The notes under the pieces are model-generated. The model saw only the letters and a program-made list of their open reading frames with translations, did no database searches and had not been told where the DNA came from. From Oscillospiraceae bacterium (lineage in GTDB: Bacteria; Bacillota; Clostridia; Oscillospirales; Ruminococcaceae): a stretch of DNA of 24,157 nt. A program made the position numbers and the translations under genes. The stretch is taken from the NCBI GenBank assembly GCA_004554485.1, contig SFLS01000018.1, positions 1 through 24,157 on the forward strand, given 5' to 3'. Position 1 is the stretch's first letter; each line of letters opens with the position of its first letter. Shown here one piece after another: positions 17,123 to 24,157 of the stretch.

Positions 17123-17161
17123 CCGGTGCTGTCGGTGGTATACTGACAGCATCGGTTTTTC
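17123..17161 (+). terminator. terminator of thrS
   Basis: An 11-bp stem, CCGGTGCTGTC (17123-17133) with GACAGCATCGG (17145-17155) including one G-T pair, is followed by TTTTTCT. Confidence 0.88.
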
Positions 17162-17189
17162 TGTCCCACCCCCGTTTAAGGGACCGGAC

Positions 17190-17218
17190 TGGACAACTTT
17201 ACTCATCTTTGCTATAAT
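17190..17218 (+). promoter_or_regulatory. sigma-A promoter of the M23 peptidase gene
   Basis: TGGACA at 17190-17195, 17 nt, then TATAAT at 17213-17218. The start codon is 39 nt downstream. Confidence 0.75.
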
Positions 17219-17257
17219 ATTAGTTCGTAAAAACAGGCAGGAAAGGAGGATACTGCG

Positions 17258-19870
17258 ATGTCGGAGCAAAAACAGCCCCAAACCCGCGCCCTGACGGCGG
17301 AAGATACCGAACCGGTGGATACCGCCAAGGCGCTGGAACTTATCGAAGCCGGCCAGGCGGCGGCGGACGTCGGGGCACAAATTGCCGCCCGCACCAGACG
17401 GCCCAAAAAGCCCCGCCGGGGCAAACCGTCCCATGCCCTTCCGCCGCAGTCCCCCGTGCAGGCAGAGGAGCCTGCCCTGCAGCCGGAAAACGGCGCGGCG
17501 GAAGAAACCCCGACGCCGCAAAAGGCACCGGAGCCGTCAGCGGCCAAAGAGTCGGCACAGGCCGGCGACAGCAGCAACGGCTGGCAGCCTTCCCAGCCGC
17601 AGCCCGAACCCAAAAAGCAAAAATCCGAAAAAGAACAAAAAAAGCAGAAGGAGAAAAAAGCCAAGCAAAAACAGCAAAAGCAGCAAAAGCAGAGAGACGG
17701 GACCAAAGAATCGCTTACGCTGTCCCAGCAAACGGACCGGCTGTTCCATTCGCTCCACGATGGCTGCTACTATATCGGGGCACGGCTGCTGCGGGAATTC
17801 CATGCGGTTCGCCGGTCGCTGCGGCGCTTTTTCACGGCGGCCCGGGCACACCTCACCGCTGCCGCCCGGCGGCTGGCACACCGCATTTCCCTGCGTGCCG
17901 CGCATTTCAGCGATGAGCTGCTGTTCCCGTACCGTATCCTGAAAAATGAGACCGAAACCCTGGCCGCTGCCCTGCGGGATAAGACCCCGGAGGGACGTTC
18001 GGCGCGCCGGGAGGCCTGGCGGGATTACGGTCGGGCGGTGGCGCGGCCGCTTAACCGCATTGCCAATTTCTTCGCGCCCATCTTCGGGCTGGCGATCCTG
18101 GCGGGGGTCATTTCCTTCTTCAATTCCTTCACCTTTGCGCTGCAGGTGGAATATAACGGCGAGACGCTGGGCTACATCGCGGAAGAAAGCGACTTCTACC
18201 AGGCCCGGGACGCCATGCTGGACCGCCTGATCAACGAGGAGTATATCCCCCCGGAGGATACCATTCCCGCCCTTTCGCTCGCGGTCGTCCGGCAAAAGGA
18301 GCTGATGACCAAAGAGGAGCTGACCGACGCCATCATGCGCTCCTCCGGCAACGAGCTGGTGGAAGCCTCCGGCTTCTATCTGGAGGGCAAGTTCCTGGGT
18401 GCGCTGGAGGACGGCAACGAATTCCTGCTCTACATGGATAAGGTGCTCAGCAACTACCGCACCGGGGAAGAGCACGAAGTGGTGCGCTTCACCAAGAATA
18501 TCCGGCTGGAGGACGGGGTGTACCCTGTCAGCTCGCTGATGAGCGTTTCCACGCTGCAAAGCTATCTGCGCAGCAACAAGGAGCTCAAGCGTACCTACAC
18601 CGCCCGGCCCGGCGAGACCATCGCCGCCATTGCCAAGCGGTACGGCCTTTCGGTGGAGGAGATGTTTGAGCTCAACGACGAGCTGGAGGAGTATCTTACC
18701 GCCCTGCGCCAGCTGCAGCTCGGCTATGATCCCGATACGGTGCAGCTGCCGGAATCCGGCACCGGCATTGAGGAATGGAACGCCGCCAACGAGTGGCTGG
18801 ACGGGGAGGAAACGAACGGGGAAAGTCCGCTGGAGGTCGCTGTCAACAATGGCATGATCCTGTATCAGGGTCGGCTCTACTGGCCGGAGGATCTGCCGGA
18901 GGGCGCCGCCGAGGCGCTGGCGGCTGCCGCGGCAGACAGCACCGCCCTGTATCGGCTGCAGTACGGCGTTACCGCCGAACCGCCGGAGGACGAAGCGGCG
19001 GAGAAAGCCGCCTCTTCGGCCAATCTGGCCGGCACGGCCGCGCCGACCGACCCTGTCGTTTCCACGGCTCTGGCAGAGGACGGCGAGGCGGCGGAGACCG
19101 CGGCAGCCGCTGCCGAAACCGGGGAGCCGGTACAGACGGTGGCGCTGACGCCGCTGGACCAGGTGCCGCTGCAGGGCGATGAGGAACTGCTGGTGGTACA
19201 GGTGGATGTGGAGCTGGGGATCCAGGTGACCCGCCGGGAGACCTACACCGCAAAGGTCCCCTTCGGTACCACCTACCAGGATAACAACAAGAAGCCGGTG
19301 GGCGATAATTCCGTCATTTCCGTCGGTATTTACGGCAGCGAGGAGGTCACGGCGGATGTGACCTACATCGACGGCGTCCGGGTGGGCGAAACGGTGCTGA
19401 ACCGGGTCCGCACCAAGGAGCCGGTCAATCAGGTCATTTCCCGCGGCGTTCTCTCCATCGAGGAGTACTTCGGCGCGACTGGCGGCAGCTTCATCTGGCC
19501 TGCCGACGGCGGCTACTACAACGGCTCGCTGGGCAGCTACTACGGCCACACCGGCATGGATATTGCCTGCCCGATCGGCACCACGGTGCGCGCCTCCAAG
19601 AGCGGTACCGTCACCACGGCGCTGAACTACGGCTATAACTACGGCTATGGCAGAACGGTGGTCATCAACCACGGCTATGGCCAGATCACCCGGTATGCCC
19701 ATATGTCCAGCGTCACTGTCAGCGTGGGACAGTATGTCCAGCAGGGTCAGGTCATCGGCTACAGCGGCAGCAGCGGCAACTCTTCCGGGCCGCACCTGCA
19801 TTTCGAGATCCGTATCGACGGCATTATCAAGGCGCCGGAGAAATATATCGGCTACTACTACAACCGCTGA
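17258..19870 (+). CDS. membrane-anchored LysM-G5-M23 cell-wall endopeptidase
   Basis: An 870-aa protein; AGGAAAGGAGG precedes the ATG. Order: a long cytoplasmic N-terminus (1-269), rich in Pro/Ala/Glu with a Lys/Gln/Glu tract near 125-150 and an Arg-rich helical part; one TM helix (about 270-296, FGLAILAGVISFFNSF); an extracellular helical region; LysM (about 446-475, RPGETIAAIAKRYGLSVEEM); an Ala-rich acidic linker (about 545-640); G5 (about 649-730); and M23/LytM peptidase (about 750-868). The metal site is complete: His764 and Asp768 (HTGMD), His846 and His848 (HLHFE). Related proteins cut peptide cross-links of peptidoglycan in growth or sporulation. The architecture is typical of Clostridia; the ~270-aa cytoplasmic part is unusually long and may bind a cytosolic partner. 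It is a single-gene transcript. Confidence 0.9.
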   Translation: MSEQKQPQTRALTAEDTEPVDTAKALELIEAGQAAADVGAQIAARTRRPKKPRRGKPSHALPPQSPVQAEEPALQPENGAAEETPTPQKAPEPSAAKESAQAGDSSNGWQPSQPQPEPKKQKSEKEQKKQKEKKAKQKQQKQQKQRDGTKESLTLSQQTDRLFHSLHDGCYYIGARLLREFHAVRRSLRRFFTAARAHLTAAARRLAHRISLRAAHFSDELLFPYRILKNETETLAAALRDKTPEGRSARREAWRDYGRAVARPLNRIANFFAPIFGLAILAGVISFFNSFTFALQVEYNGETLGYIAEESDFYQARDAMLDRLINEEYIPPEDTIPALSLAVVRQKELMTKEELTDAIMRSSGNELVEASGFYLEGKFLGALEDGNEFLLYMDKVLSNYRTGEEHEVVRFTKNIRLEDGVYPVSSLMSVSTLQSYLRSNKELKRTYTARPGETIAAIAKRYGLSVEEMFELNDELEEYLTALRQLQLGYDPDTVQLPESGTGIEEWNAANEWLDGEETNGESPLEVAVNNGMILYQGRLYWPEDLPEGAAEALAAAAADSTALYRLQYGVTAEPPEDEAAEKAASSANLAGTAAPTDPVVSTALAEDGEAAETAAAAAETGEPVQTVALTPLDQVPLQGDEELLVVQVDVELGIQVTRRETYTAKVPFGTTYQDNNKKPVGDNSVISVGIYGSEEVTADVTYIDGVRVGETVLNRVRTKEPVNQVISRGVLSIEEYFGATGGSFIWPADGGYYNGSLGSYYGHTGMDIACPIGTTVRASKSGTVTTALNYGYNYGYGRTVVINHGYGQITRYAHMSSVTVSVGQYVQQGQVIGYSGSSGNSSGPHLHFEIRIDGIIKAPEKYIGYYYNR

Positions 19871-19885
19871 GCGTTCAGCGGACCG

Positions 19886-19922
19886 GCGCCCCGACGAAGG
19901 CTTCTTCGCCGGGGCGCTTTTT
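19886..19922 (+). terminator. terminator of the M23 peptidase gene
   Basis: GCGCCCCGACGAAG (19886-19899) pairs with CTTCGCCGGGGCGC (19904-19917) with one A-C mismatch, then TTTTT. Confidence 0.85.
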
Positions 19923-19967
19923 GCGGTCTGCGGCCCCTTTTCCGCAGGCTTCTGCGCCGCCCGGGTT

Positions 19968-20058
19968 CCGCGCCCCGCCGGGAGGTCCCGCCGAGGGCGG
20001 GGCCTCCCCACAGCCGGCGAAGCCGGTCGCCGGAGCTTCGCTCCGGGGCGGGGCGCGG
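19968..20058. repeat. GC-rich three-hairpin element, copy 2
   Basis: A perfect 12-bp closing stem (19968-19979 with 20047-20058) encloses three hairpins. They are 19981-20007 (12 bp with one G-T, loop GAG), 20014-20026 (5 bp, loop GAA) and 20030-20046 (7 bp, loop TTC). Linkers are 1, 6, 3 and 0 nt. On the minus strand the order (7-bp hairpin, 3-nt linker, hairpin, 6-nt linker, hairpin) matches copy 1 at 3028-3114. It sits between the convergent M23 and collagen-like genes, just after the M23 terminator, and 11 bp past the stop of the collagen-like gene, with no T-run. Confidence 0.75.
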
Positions 20059-20069
20059 CGCTGCCGCCT

Positions 20070-21062
20070 TTAGCGGACCGGCGTTACGGTGACCTGCAGC
20101 GTCAGCTCATCCTGGGGGGCCGCTCCCAAAGCGTAAACGGTAAGGACGCCGTCCTGATTGGCGGCGGTCAGTACCGTAACGCCCTGCTGCTGCAGCAGCA
20201 TCAGCTGTTCCGCGGTAGGCTGCAGGTTGACCAGGGCTGCCGCAGGCAGCCCTGCCAGGGCAGCGGTCTGGGCATAGGGGCCGCTGCCGCTCCAGCCGCC
20301 GGCCGCCAGTGTGATGCTGCCCAGCGTTACGCCGGCATCTCCGGTGTCGCCTTTGGGACCTTGCGGGCCCTGGGGACCGGTCTCGCCGGGGTCTCCCTTG
20401 GGACCGGCGGGGCCGGTTTCCCCGGTGTCGCCTTTGGGGCCCTGTGGGCCGGTTTCACCGGTCTCTCCCTTGGGACCGGCGGGGCCGGTTTCCCCGGTGT
20501 CGCCTTTGTCGCCCTTGGGGCCCTGCGGGCCGGTCTCACCGGTCTCTCCCTTGGGACCGGCGGGGCCGGTTTCGCCGGTGTCGCCTTTGTCGCCTTTGGG
20601 GCCCTGCGGGCCGGTTTCCCCACAAAACAGGCCGGCGTCGGCATCGGCGCGGACCGAAGCTGCCGTTTGTGCGGCGGCTTCGGCGGTGGTGAGCAGCTGC
20701 TGCACCAGGGTGGGGGTCGGTTCCTGCGGGGTGTTTTCGGCGGGCTGGGCGCCGGTGCAGATGAGCCCCAGGGAACACTCCACGGTGGGGAGCACCACCT
20801 CCTGCGCGCGGGTGCCGTACACCCCGGCCATCAGGTGCGTCCCCGCGGTCTGCAGGCACTCCCACGGGACGGTACAGCAGTTTTCCTCATCCAGCAGGCA
20901 GCTGACGCTGACCTGGCCGGCACGAAAGACGGCGGTTCGGGTAAGGCCTTCCCACTCCGGGGAAAAGCAGAACCGCACCTGAACCGCCTGGACCATGCCG
21001 CTGGTGAGCAGCACGGACTGGGCCACCGTGATGGCGGCCTTGCTGACTTGACAAATGATCAT
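20070..21062 (-). CDS. collagen-like protein with phage-tail-type end domains
   Basis: A 330-aa protein. The ATG at 21062 has AGGAGG 5 nt upstream. Residues 1-110 (VQVRFCFSPEWEGLTRTAVF, CTVPWECL, HLMAGVYGTR) resemble the N-terminal domain of clostridial prophage tail/baseplate proteins. A short helix (about 115-145) follows, then 32 uninterrupted Gly-X-Y triplets (148-243) of the bacterial GETGPQGPKGD type. The C-terminal part (244-330: ITLAAGGWSGSGPYAQT, EDELTLQVTV-like end) looks like the small beta domain that closes such trimers. It should form a trimeric fibre. There is no signal peptide or anchor, and no other phage gene is visible. It may be a domesticated tail fibre or a phage-derived surface structure. 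The phage link is from pattern memory, not from a search. Confidence 0.75.
   Translation of the reverse strand: MIICQVSKAAITVAQSVLLTSGMVQAVQVRFCFSPEWEGLTRTAVFRAGQVSVSCLLDEENCCTVPWECLQTAGTHLMAGVYGTRAQEVVLPTVECSLGLICTGAQPAENTPQEPTPTLVQQLLTTAEAAAQTAASVRADADAGLFCGETGPQGPKGDKGDTGETGPAGPKGETGETGPQGPKGDKGDTGETGPAGPKGETGETGPQGPKGDTGETGPAGPKGDPGETGPQGPQGPKGDTGDAGVTLGSITLAAGGWSGSGPYAQTAALAGLPAAALVNLQPTAEQLMLLQQQGVTVLTAANQDGVLTVYALGAAPQDELTLQVTVTPVR
20334..20621 (-). repeat. collagen-encoding tandem repeats, 81-bp unit
   Basis: Codes for 32 Gly-X-Y triplets arranged as nearly three 27-residue units (GET GPQ GPK GDK GDT GET GPA GPK GET). The third unit lacks one GDK triplet and ends in GDP. Near-identical DNA between units makes length change by slippage likely. 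Confidence 0.9.
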
Positions 21063-21525
21063 AAGCTCCTCCTACTAAAAAAATACCCCTGCACTAATGC
21101 GCGCAAAACGGGGCTTTTTTGCAGCGTTTGGGTTAAGATCACACAATAATTTACAAAAAATTTACGACTGGGACGGAAACTTCGAATTCATAAGGGCGGT
21201 TTGGACGGATTCTTCGAGGGGGGCGCGGCGGGCGGCGGAGAGCCCGTCCGGCGGGCGAAGGAAGGCGGGCGCAGCGCAGCGGGGGAGGGCGGCCCGGCAG
21301 GGGCGCCCGACGGAAGCGGAGGCTGCGCCCGCCGGGGTTCGAGGGCGGGATCCGGGCAGGCGGGGAGATTTGGACGGGGGAAAAGAGACGCTCCGCCATG
21401 GGCGTACCGGCAGCTCCTGCAACTGAAACGCCCGGTACAACAGGCAAGCGAAGGCCGCTGCCCGGCGGCAGAAGGAAGGGAGTACAGAAAATTTACAGGA
21501 TGATTACAAAAAATGGTATTTCTCC
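21063..21525. other. GC-rich gap upstream of rny
   Basis: No supported gene. Short frames on both strands lack ribosome sites and give Gly/Arg/Pro-rich products. Positions 21200-21400 are strikingly G-rich on the plus strand. A hairpin-like CCCC...GGGG followed by six T sits near 21087-21120. The stretch may be a leader region or an untranslated RNA; I recognise no RNA family in it. Confidence 0.5.
21264..21333. repeat. 12-bp perfect inverted repeat in the G-rich gap
   Basis: GGCGGGCGCAGC (21264-21275) and GCTGCGCCCGCC (21322-21333) enclose 46 nt that hold only a weak 5-bp inner pairing (GGGCG with CGCCC). It resembles the closing stems of the two three-hairpin elements but lacks their inner hairpins. 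Confidence 0.55.
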
Positions 21526-21554
21526 TTGACAAGAGGACGAGAGAGGCGTAAAAT
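21526..21554 (+). promoter_or_regulatory. sigma-A promoter of rny
   Basis: TTGACA at 21526-21531, 17 nt, then TAAAAT at 21549-21554. This leaves a leader of about 100 nt before the start codon. Confidence 0.8.
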
Positions 21555-21662
21555 ACAATAGAATAATTGTAGATAGTTTACAAATTATTTGTTCAATTTG
21601 TCCCTCCCCCGCCGGGGGAATCTTTACGATAACAAACGAAAGAAAGGATGGACCCATAACCA

Positions 21663-23225
21663 ATGGTAGAGATGAAACTGTGGCTGGTAATAGCCGCAGC
21701 GATCGCTCTCGTGCTGGTGGCCGGTGTCGTCGCCTTTTTTCTGGGCGTTAAGTATAGAATGAAGGTCGCTGAGGCAGAGCTTGGTTCCGCGGAAGAGGAA
21801 GCCAAGCGCTTGATCAGCGATGCCATTAAGACCGCCGAGAGCAAGAAAAAGGAGTCACTGGTAGAGGCTAAGGACGAGATCTATCGCATGAAAAGCGAAG
21901 CGGACCGGGAGCTGAAGGAACGTCGCAGCGAGGTCCAGCGGCAGGAACACCGCCTGCAGCAGAAGGAAGAAAACCTGGATAAGAAGATCGACAACCTGGA
22001 AAAGAAGGAAGAAGCGCTGCAGCGCCGCCAGGCTGAGGCCGAGGAACGGCTGCAGGAAGTGGAGCAGATCAAAAAGAGCCAGTTTGAAATGCTGGAAAAG
22101 GTCTCCGGCTTCAGCAAGGAGCAGGCCAAGGACTATATGCTGCAGATGCTGGAAAATGAGCTGACCCACGAAAAGGCGCTGAAGATCACCCAGTTTGAGC
22201 AGCAGCTGAAGGAGGAAAGCGACGAAAAGGCCCGCGAGATCCTTTCGACCGCGATTCAGCGCTGCGCCAGCGACCATGTGGCGGAGGTTACCGTTTCGGT
22301 GGTGCCGCTGCCCAACGATGAGATGAAGGGCCGCATCATCGGCCGCGAAGGACGCAATATCCGCACGCTGGAGAACCTGACCGGTGTGGATCTCATCATC
22401 GACGATACCCCCGAGGCCATCACCCTTTCCTGCCACGACCCCGTCAAACGGGAGATCGCGCGGCTTTCGCTGGAAAAGCTCATTCAGGACGGACGCATCC
22501 ATCCGACCCGCATCGAGGAAACGGTGGAAAAGGCCCGCCGCGAGGTGGAGACCAAGATCAAGCAGGACGGCGAGCGCGCGGTGATCGAAACCGGCGTGCA
22601 CCACCTGCATCCCGAGCTGATGAGGCTGCTGGGCCGGATGCGTTACCGCACCAGCTACGGCCAAAACGTACTGGAGCATTCCATCGAGGTGGCGAAGCTG
22701 GCCGGCAGCATGGCGGCCGAGCTGGGACTCGACCCCACCCTGGCGCGCCGTGCCGGGCTGCTGCATGATATCGGAAAATCGCTGACCCACGAGATCGAGG
22801 GCAGCCATGTGGCCATCGGCGTGGAGCTGGCCAAGAAGTTCAAGGAAAGCCCGGAAGTGATCCATGCCATAGAGGCGCACCACGGCGACGTGGAGGCCAA
22901 GACTGTCGTTGCCTGCCTGGTGCAGGCGGCGGATGCCGTTTCGGCGGCGCGGCCCGGCGCACGGCGTGAAAACCTGGAGAACTACATCAAGCGGCTGGAG
23001 AAGCTGGAATCCATTGCGACCTCCTTTGAGGGGGTGGAGAAATCCTACGCCATCCAGGCGGGACGGGAGATCCGTATCATCCTGAAGCCCGAGGTCATCA
23101 GCGACGACCAGATGGTCATCGTGGCGCGGGAGATCGCCAAGAAGATCGAGGAGGAGATGGACTATCCCGGTCAGATCAAGGTGAACGTGGTGCGGGAGAC
23201 CCGTGCCGTGGACTACGCCAAATAA
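21663..23225 (+). CDS. rny: ribonuclease Y
   Basis: A 520-aa membrane-anchored endoribonuclease that starts mRNA decay in Gram-positives. Order: N-terminal TM helix (about 5-27); long charged coiled coil (about 30-190); KH RNA-binding domain with GREGRNIR near 227; HD phosphohydrolase domain with LLHDIGK (His368, Asp369); and a C-terminal domain ending VRETRAVDYAK. Length and HD residue numbers agree with Bacillus RNase Y, supporting the ATG at 21663. The best ribosome site (AAAGGA at 21643-21648) is unusually far, 14 nt, from that ATG. It is a single-gene transcript with a clear terminator. Confidence 0.97.
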   Translation: MVEMKLWLVIAAAIALVLVAGVVAFFLGVKYRMKVAEAELGSAEEEAKRLISDAIKTAESKKKESLVEAKDEIYRMKSEADRELKERRSEVQRQEHRLQQKEENLDKKIDNLEKKEEALQRRQAEAEERLQEVEQIKKSQFEMLEKVSGFSKEQAKDYMLQMLENELTHEKALKITQFEQQLKEESDEKAREILSTAIQRCASDHVAEVTVSVVPLPNDEMKGRIIGREGRNIRTLENLTGVDLIIDDTPEAITLSCHDPVKREIARLSLEKLIQDGRIHPTRIEETVEKARREVETKIKQDGERAVIETGVHHLHPELMRLLGRMRYRTSYGQNVLEHSIEVAKLAGSMAAELGLDPTLARRAGLLHDIGKSLTHEIEGSHVAIGVELAKKFKESPEVIHAIEAHHGDVEAKTVVACLVQAADAVSAARPGARRENLENYIKRLEKLESIATSFEGVEKSYAIQAGREIRIILKPEVISDDQMVIVAREIAKKIEEEMDYPGQIKVNVVRETRAVDYAK

Positions 23226-23237
23226 GCGAAAAAAGCA

Positions 23238-23266
23238 AGCGCCCCCGCAGAGCGGGGGCGCTTTTT
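23238..23266 (+). terminator. terminator of rny
   Basis: An 11-bp stem, AGCGCCCCCGC (23238-23248) with GCGGGGGCGCT (23252-23262) and loop AGA, followed by TTTT. Confidence 0.92.
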
Positions 23267-23336
23267 ATGGGCAGGAGGACGGGAGGAGGAAGGGAAAGAA
23301 GGCCCCGCAGTCCGCGGCGGGCAGGGACCGGCGGCG

Positions 23337-23365
23337 TTGATTTGCAGAGGAAGAGATGATATAAT
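23337..23365 (+). promoter_or_regulatory. sigma-A promoter of the polyferredoxin gene
   Basis: TTGATT at 23337-23342, 17 nt, then TATAAT at 23360-23365. The GTG start follows 27 nt later. Confidence 0.75.
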
Positions 23366-23392
23366 GGGGCATGACGAAAAGGGAGTGGTTCT

Positions 23393-24157
23393 GTGAAAAA
23401 GTATCTGCCTTCAATCCTGCTTCTGGCGCTGTTTGAGGCGGTGGCGGTGACGCTGTGGCTGACCAAGGATAATCTGTTCTACCTGTTCAACTTCAGTTAC
23501 ATCGGGGTTTCGCTGGCGCTGGGAATGCTCCTGTACGCCCGCAATTACCGGTACGCGCGGCAGACGGTGCAGCTCCTGGTGGGGCTGTATATGCTGGTGT
23601 ATCTGGGGCTGATTTGCGGGGAGAATATGCAGATCGAAGGGTTCTGGTATTACCTGTTTACCGGGGTATTTGAAGCGGCGACGATCCACTATGCGGTGGC
23701 AAAGATTTTCGGGCCGCTGCTGTTCGGGCGGGGATGGTGCGGTTATGCCTGCTGGACCGCGATGGTGTTGGACTTTTTGCCCTACAAGACGCCGCAGCAG
23801 CCGCGAAGGAACATCGGATGGATACGGTATCTCGTGTTTGCGGCATCGCTTATCTTTGTCGCGGCGCTGTTCCTGGCACAGGCAGGACATATCGAGCGGA
23901 TTATGTTCTGGGCGTTTATCGTCGGGAACGCCGCATACTACGCGGTGGGGATCGTGCTGGCGTACCGGTTCCGGGATAACCGTGCGTTCTGCAAGTACAT
24001 CTGCCCGATCACCGTATTCCTGAAGCCGATGAGCTATTTTTCGCTGTTCCGCGTAACATGCGACAAGGAGAAGTGCATCAGCTGCGGCAAGTGCAAACGG
24101 GTCTGCCCGATGGAGGTGGACGTGACCGACAATTCGCGCAAGAGGAAAAACGGGACC
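23393..24157 (+). CDS. membrane polyferredoxin, NapH/CcoG-like (partial, runs off the window)
   Basis: At least 255 codons with no stop before the window end. The GTG at 23393 has GGGAG 7 nt upstream and a promoter just before it. The N-terminus (KKYLPSILLLALFEAVAV) is a membrane helix, followed by several more TM helices. Cys-rich motifs follow the NapH/CcoG/YccM plan: GRGWCGYACW (Cys116, Cys120), FCKYICPI (Cys200, Cys204), then a ferredoxin cluster CISCGKCKRVCP (Cys228, 231, 234, 238) after an extra Cys223. Relatives pass electrons through [4Fe-4S] clusters at the inner face of the membrane; the partner here is unknown. A second ferredoxin motif would be expected beyond the edge. Confidence 0.85.
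   Translation, partial: MKKYLPSILLLALFEAVAVTLWLTKDNLFYLFNFSYIGVSLALGMLLYARNYRYARQTVQLLVGLYMLVYLGLICGENMQIEGFWYYLFTGVFEAATIHYAVAKIFGPLLFGRGWCGYACWTAMVLDFLPYKTPQQPRRNIGWIRYLVFAASLIFVAALFLAQAGHIERIMFWAFIVGNAAYYAVGIVLAYRFRDNRAFCKYICPITVFLKPMSYFSLFRVTCDKEKCISCGKCKRVCPMEVDVTDNSRKRKNGT

Noticed and set aside
17537..20011. Minus-strand ORF of 824 codons over the M23 gene
   Set aside because: Antisense shadow without a ribosome site or recognisable motifs.
20334..20621. Tandem repeats considered as a CRISPR array
   Set aside because: Units are contiguous, lack unique spacers and translate to perfect Gly-X-Y triplets.
19647..21149. Plus-strand 500-codon ORF with Gly-rich repeats
   Set aside because: It is the antisense reading of the collagen repeats joined across a terminator and the three-hairpin element.
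21200..21400. G-quadruplex-forming region
   Set aside because: Several G-runs occur, but loops are too long or runs too few for a strict G3 pattern.
21649..21660. Mini-ORF (ATG GAC CCA TAA) before rny
   Set aside because: The purine-rich site touches its ATG with no spacing, so initiation there is unlikely.

Overview
The window looks like chromosome from a GC-rich, Gram-positive, endospore-related anaerobe of the Clostridia, probably Oscillospirales/Ruminococcaceae-like. The evidence is RNase Y, RNase M5, T-box leaders before alaS and thrS, strong AGGAGG ribosome sites, consensus TTGACA/TATAAT promoters with 17-nt spacers, and a SleC/SpoIID-type spore cortex enzyme. The family-level placement is inference; no rRNA or other taxonomic marker is present.

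Layout. Positions 1-524 carry no gene I can support, only a strong hairpin terminator (131-168). From 525 to 6820 everything runs on the minus strand. A comEC-holA-rnmV operon uses 4-bp stop/start overlaps and has its own promoter at 6869-6898. Downstream of it are an MBOAT-family membrane protein and a DHHW/AlgJ-like partner. Between rnmV and the MBOAT gene lies a GC-rich element that can fold as three hairpins inside a closing stem. Divergent from comEC is a sleC-like gene (6955-8718). It is followed by an orphan GatC/SgaT-type PTS EIIC (minus), a 41-aa coiled-coil-like protein (plus) and tRNA-Leu(UAA) (minus).

The centre is translation machinery: an Ala T-box leader, alaS and hinT; a small two-TM protein; then a Thr T-box leader and thrS. 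After these comes a large membrane-anchored LysM-G5-M23 peptidase, a second GC-rich three-hairpin element, and a minus-strand collagen-like protein with phage-tail-like flanking domains. A 600-bp GC-rich gap and a promoter precede rny (RNase Y). A GTG-started membrane polyferredoxin of the NapH/CcoG type runs off the right edge.

The most interesting signals are these. (1) The MBOAT/DHHW pair: both partners keep their family fold and intact reading frames, but both have lost the signature catalytic residues, so this may be a pseudo-O-acyltransferase pair. (2) Two ~90-nt elements at 3028-3114 and 19968-20058 share the same fold (long closing stem, three hairpins, matching linker lengths) in opposite orientation, with little sequence identity in the stems. 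(3) A stand-alone phage-tail-like collagen protein sits outside any visible prophage.
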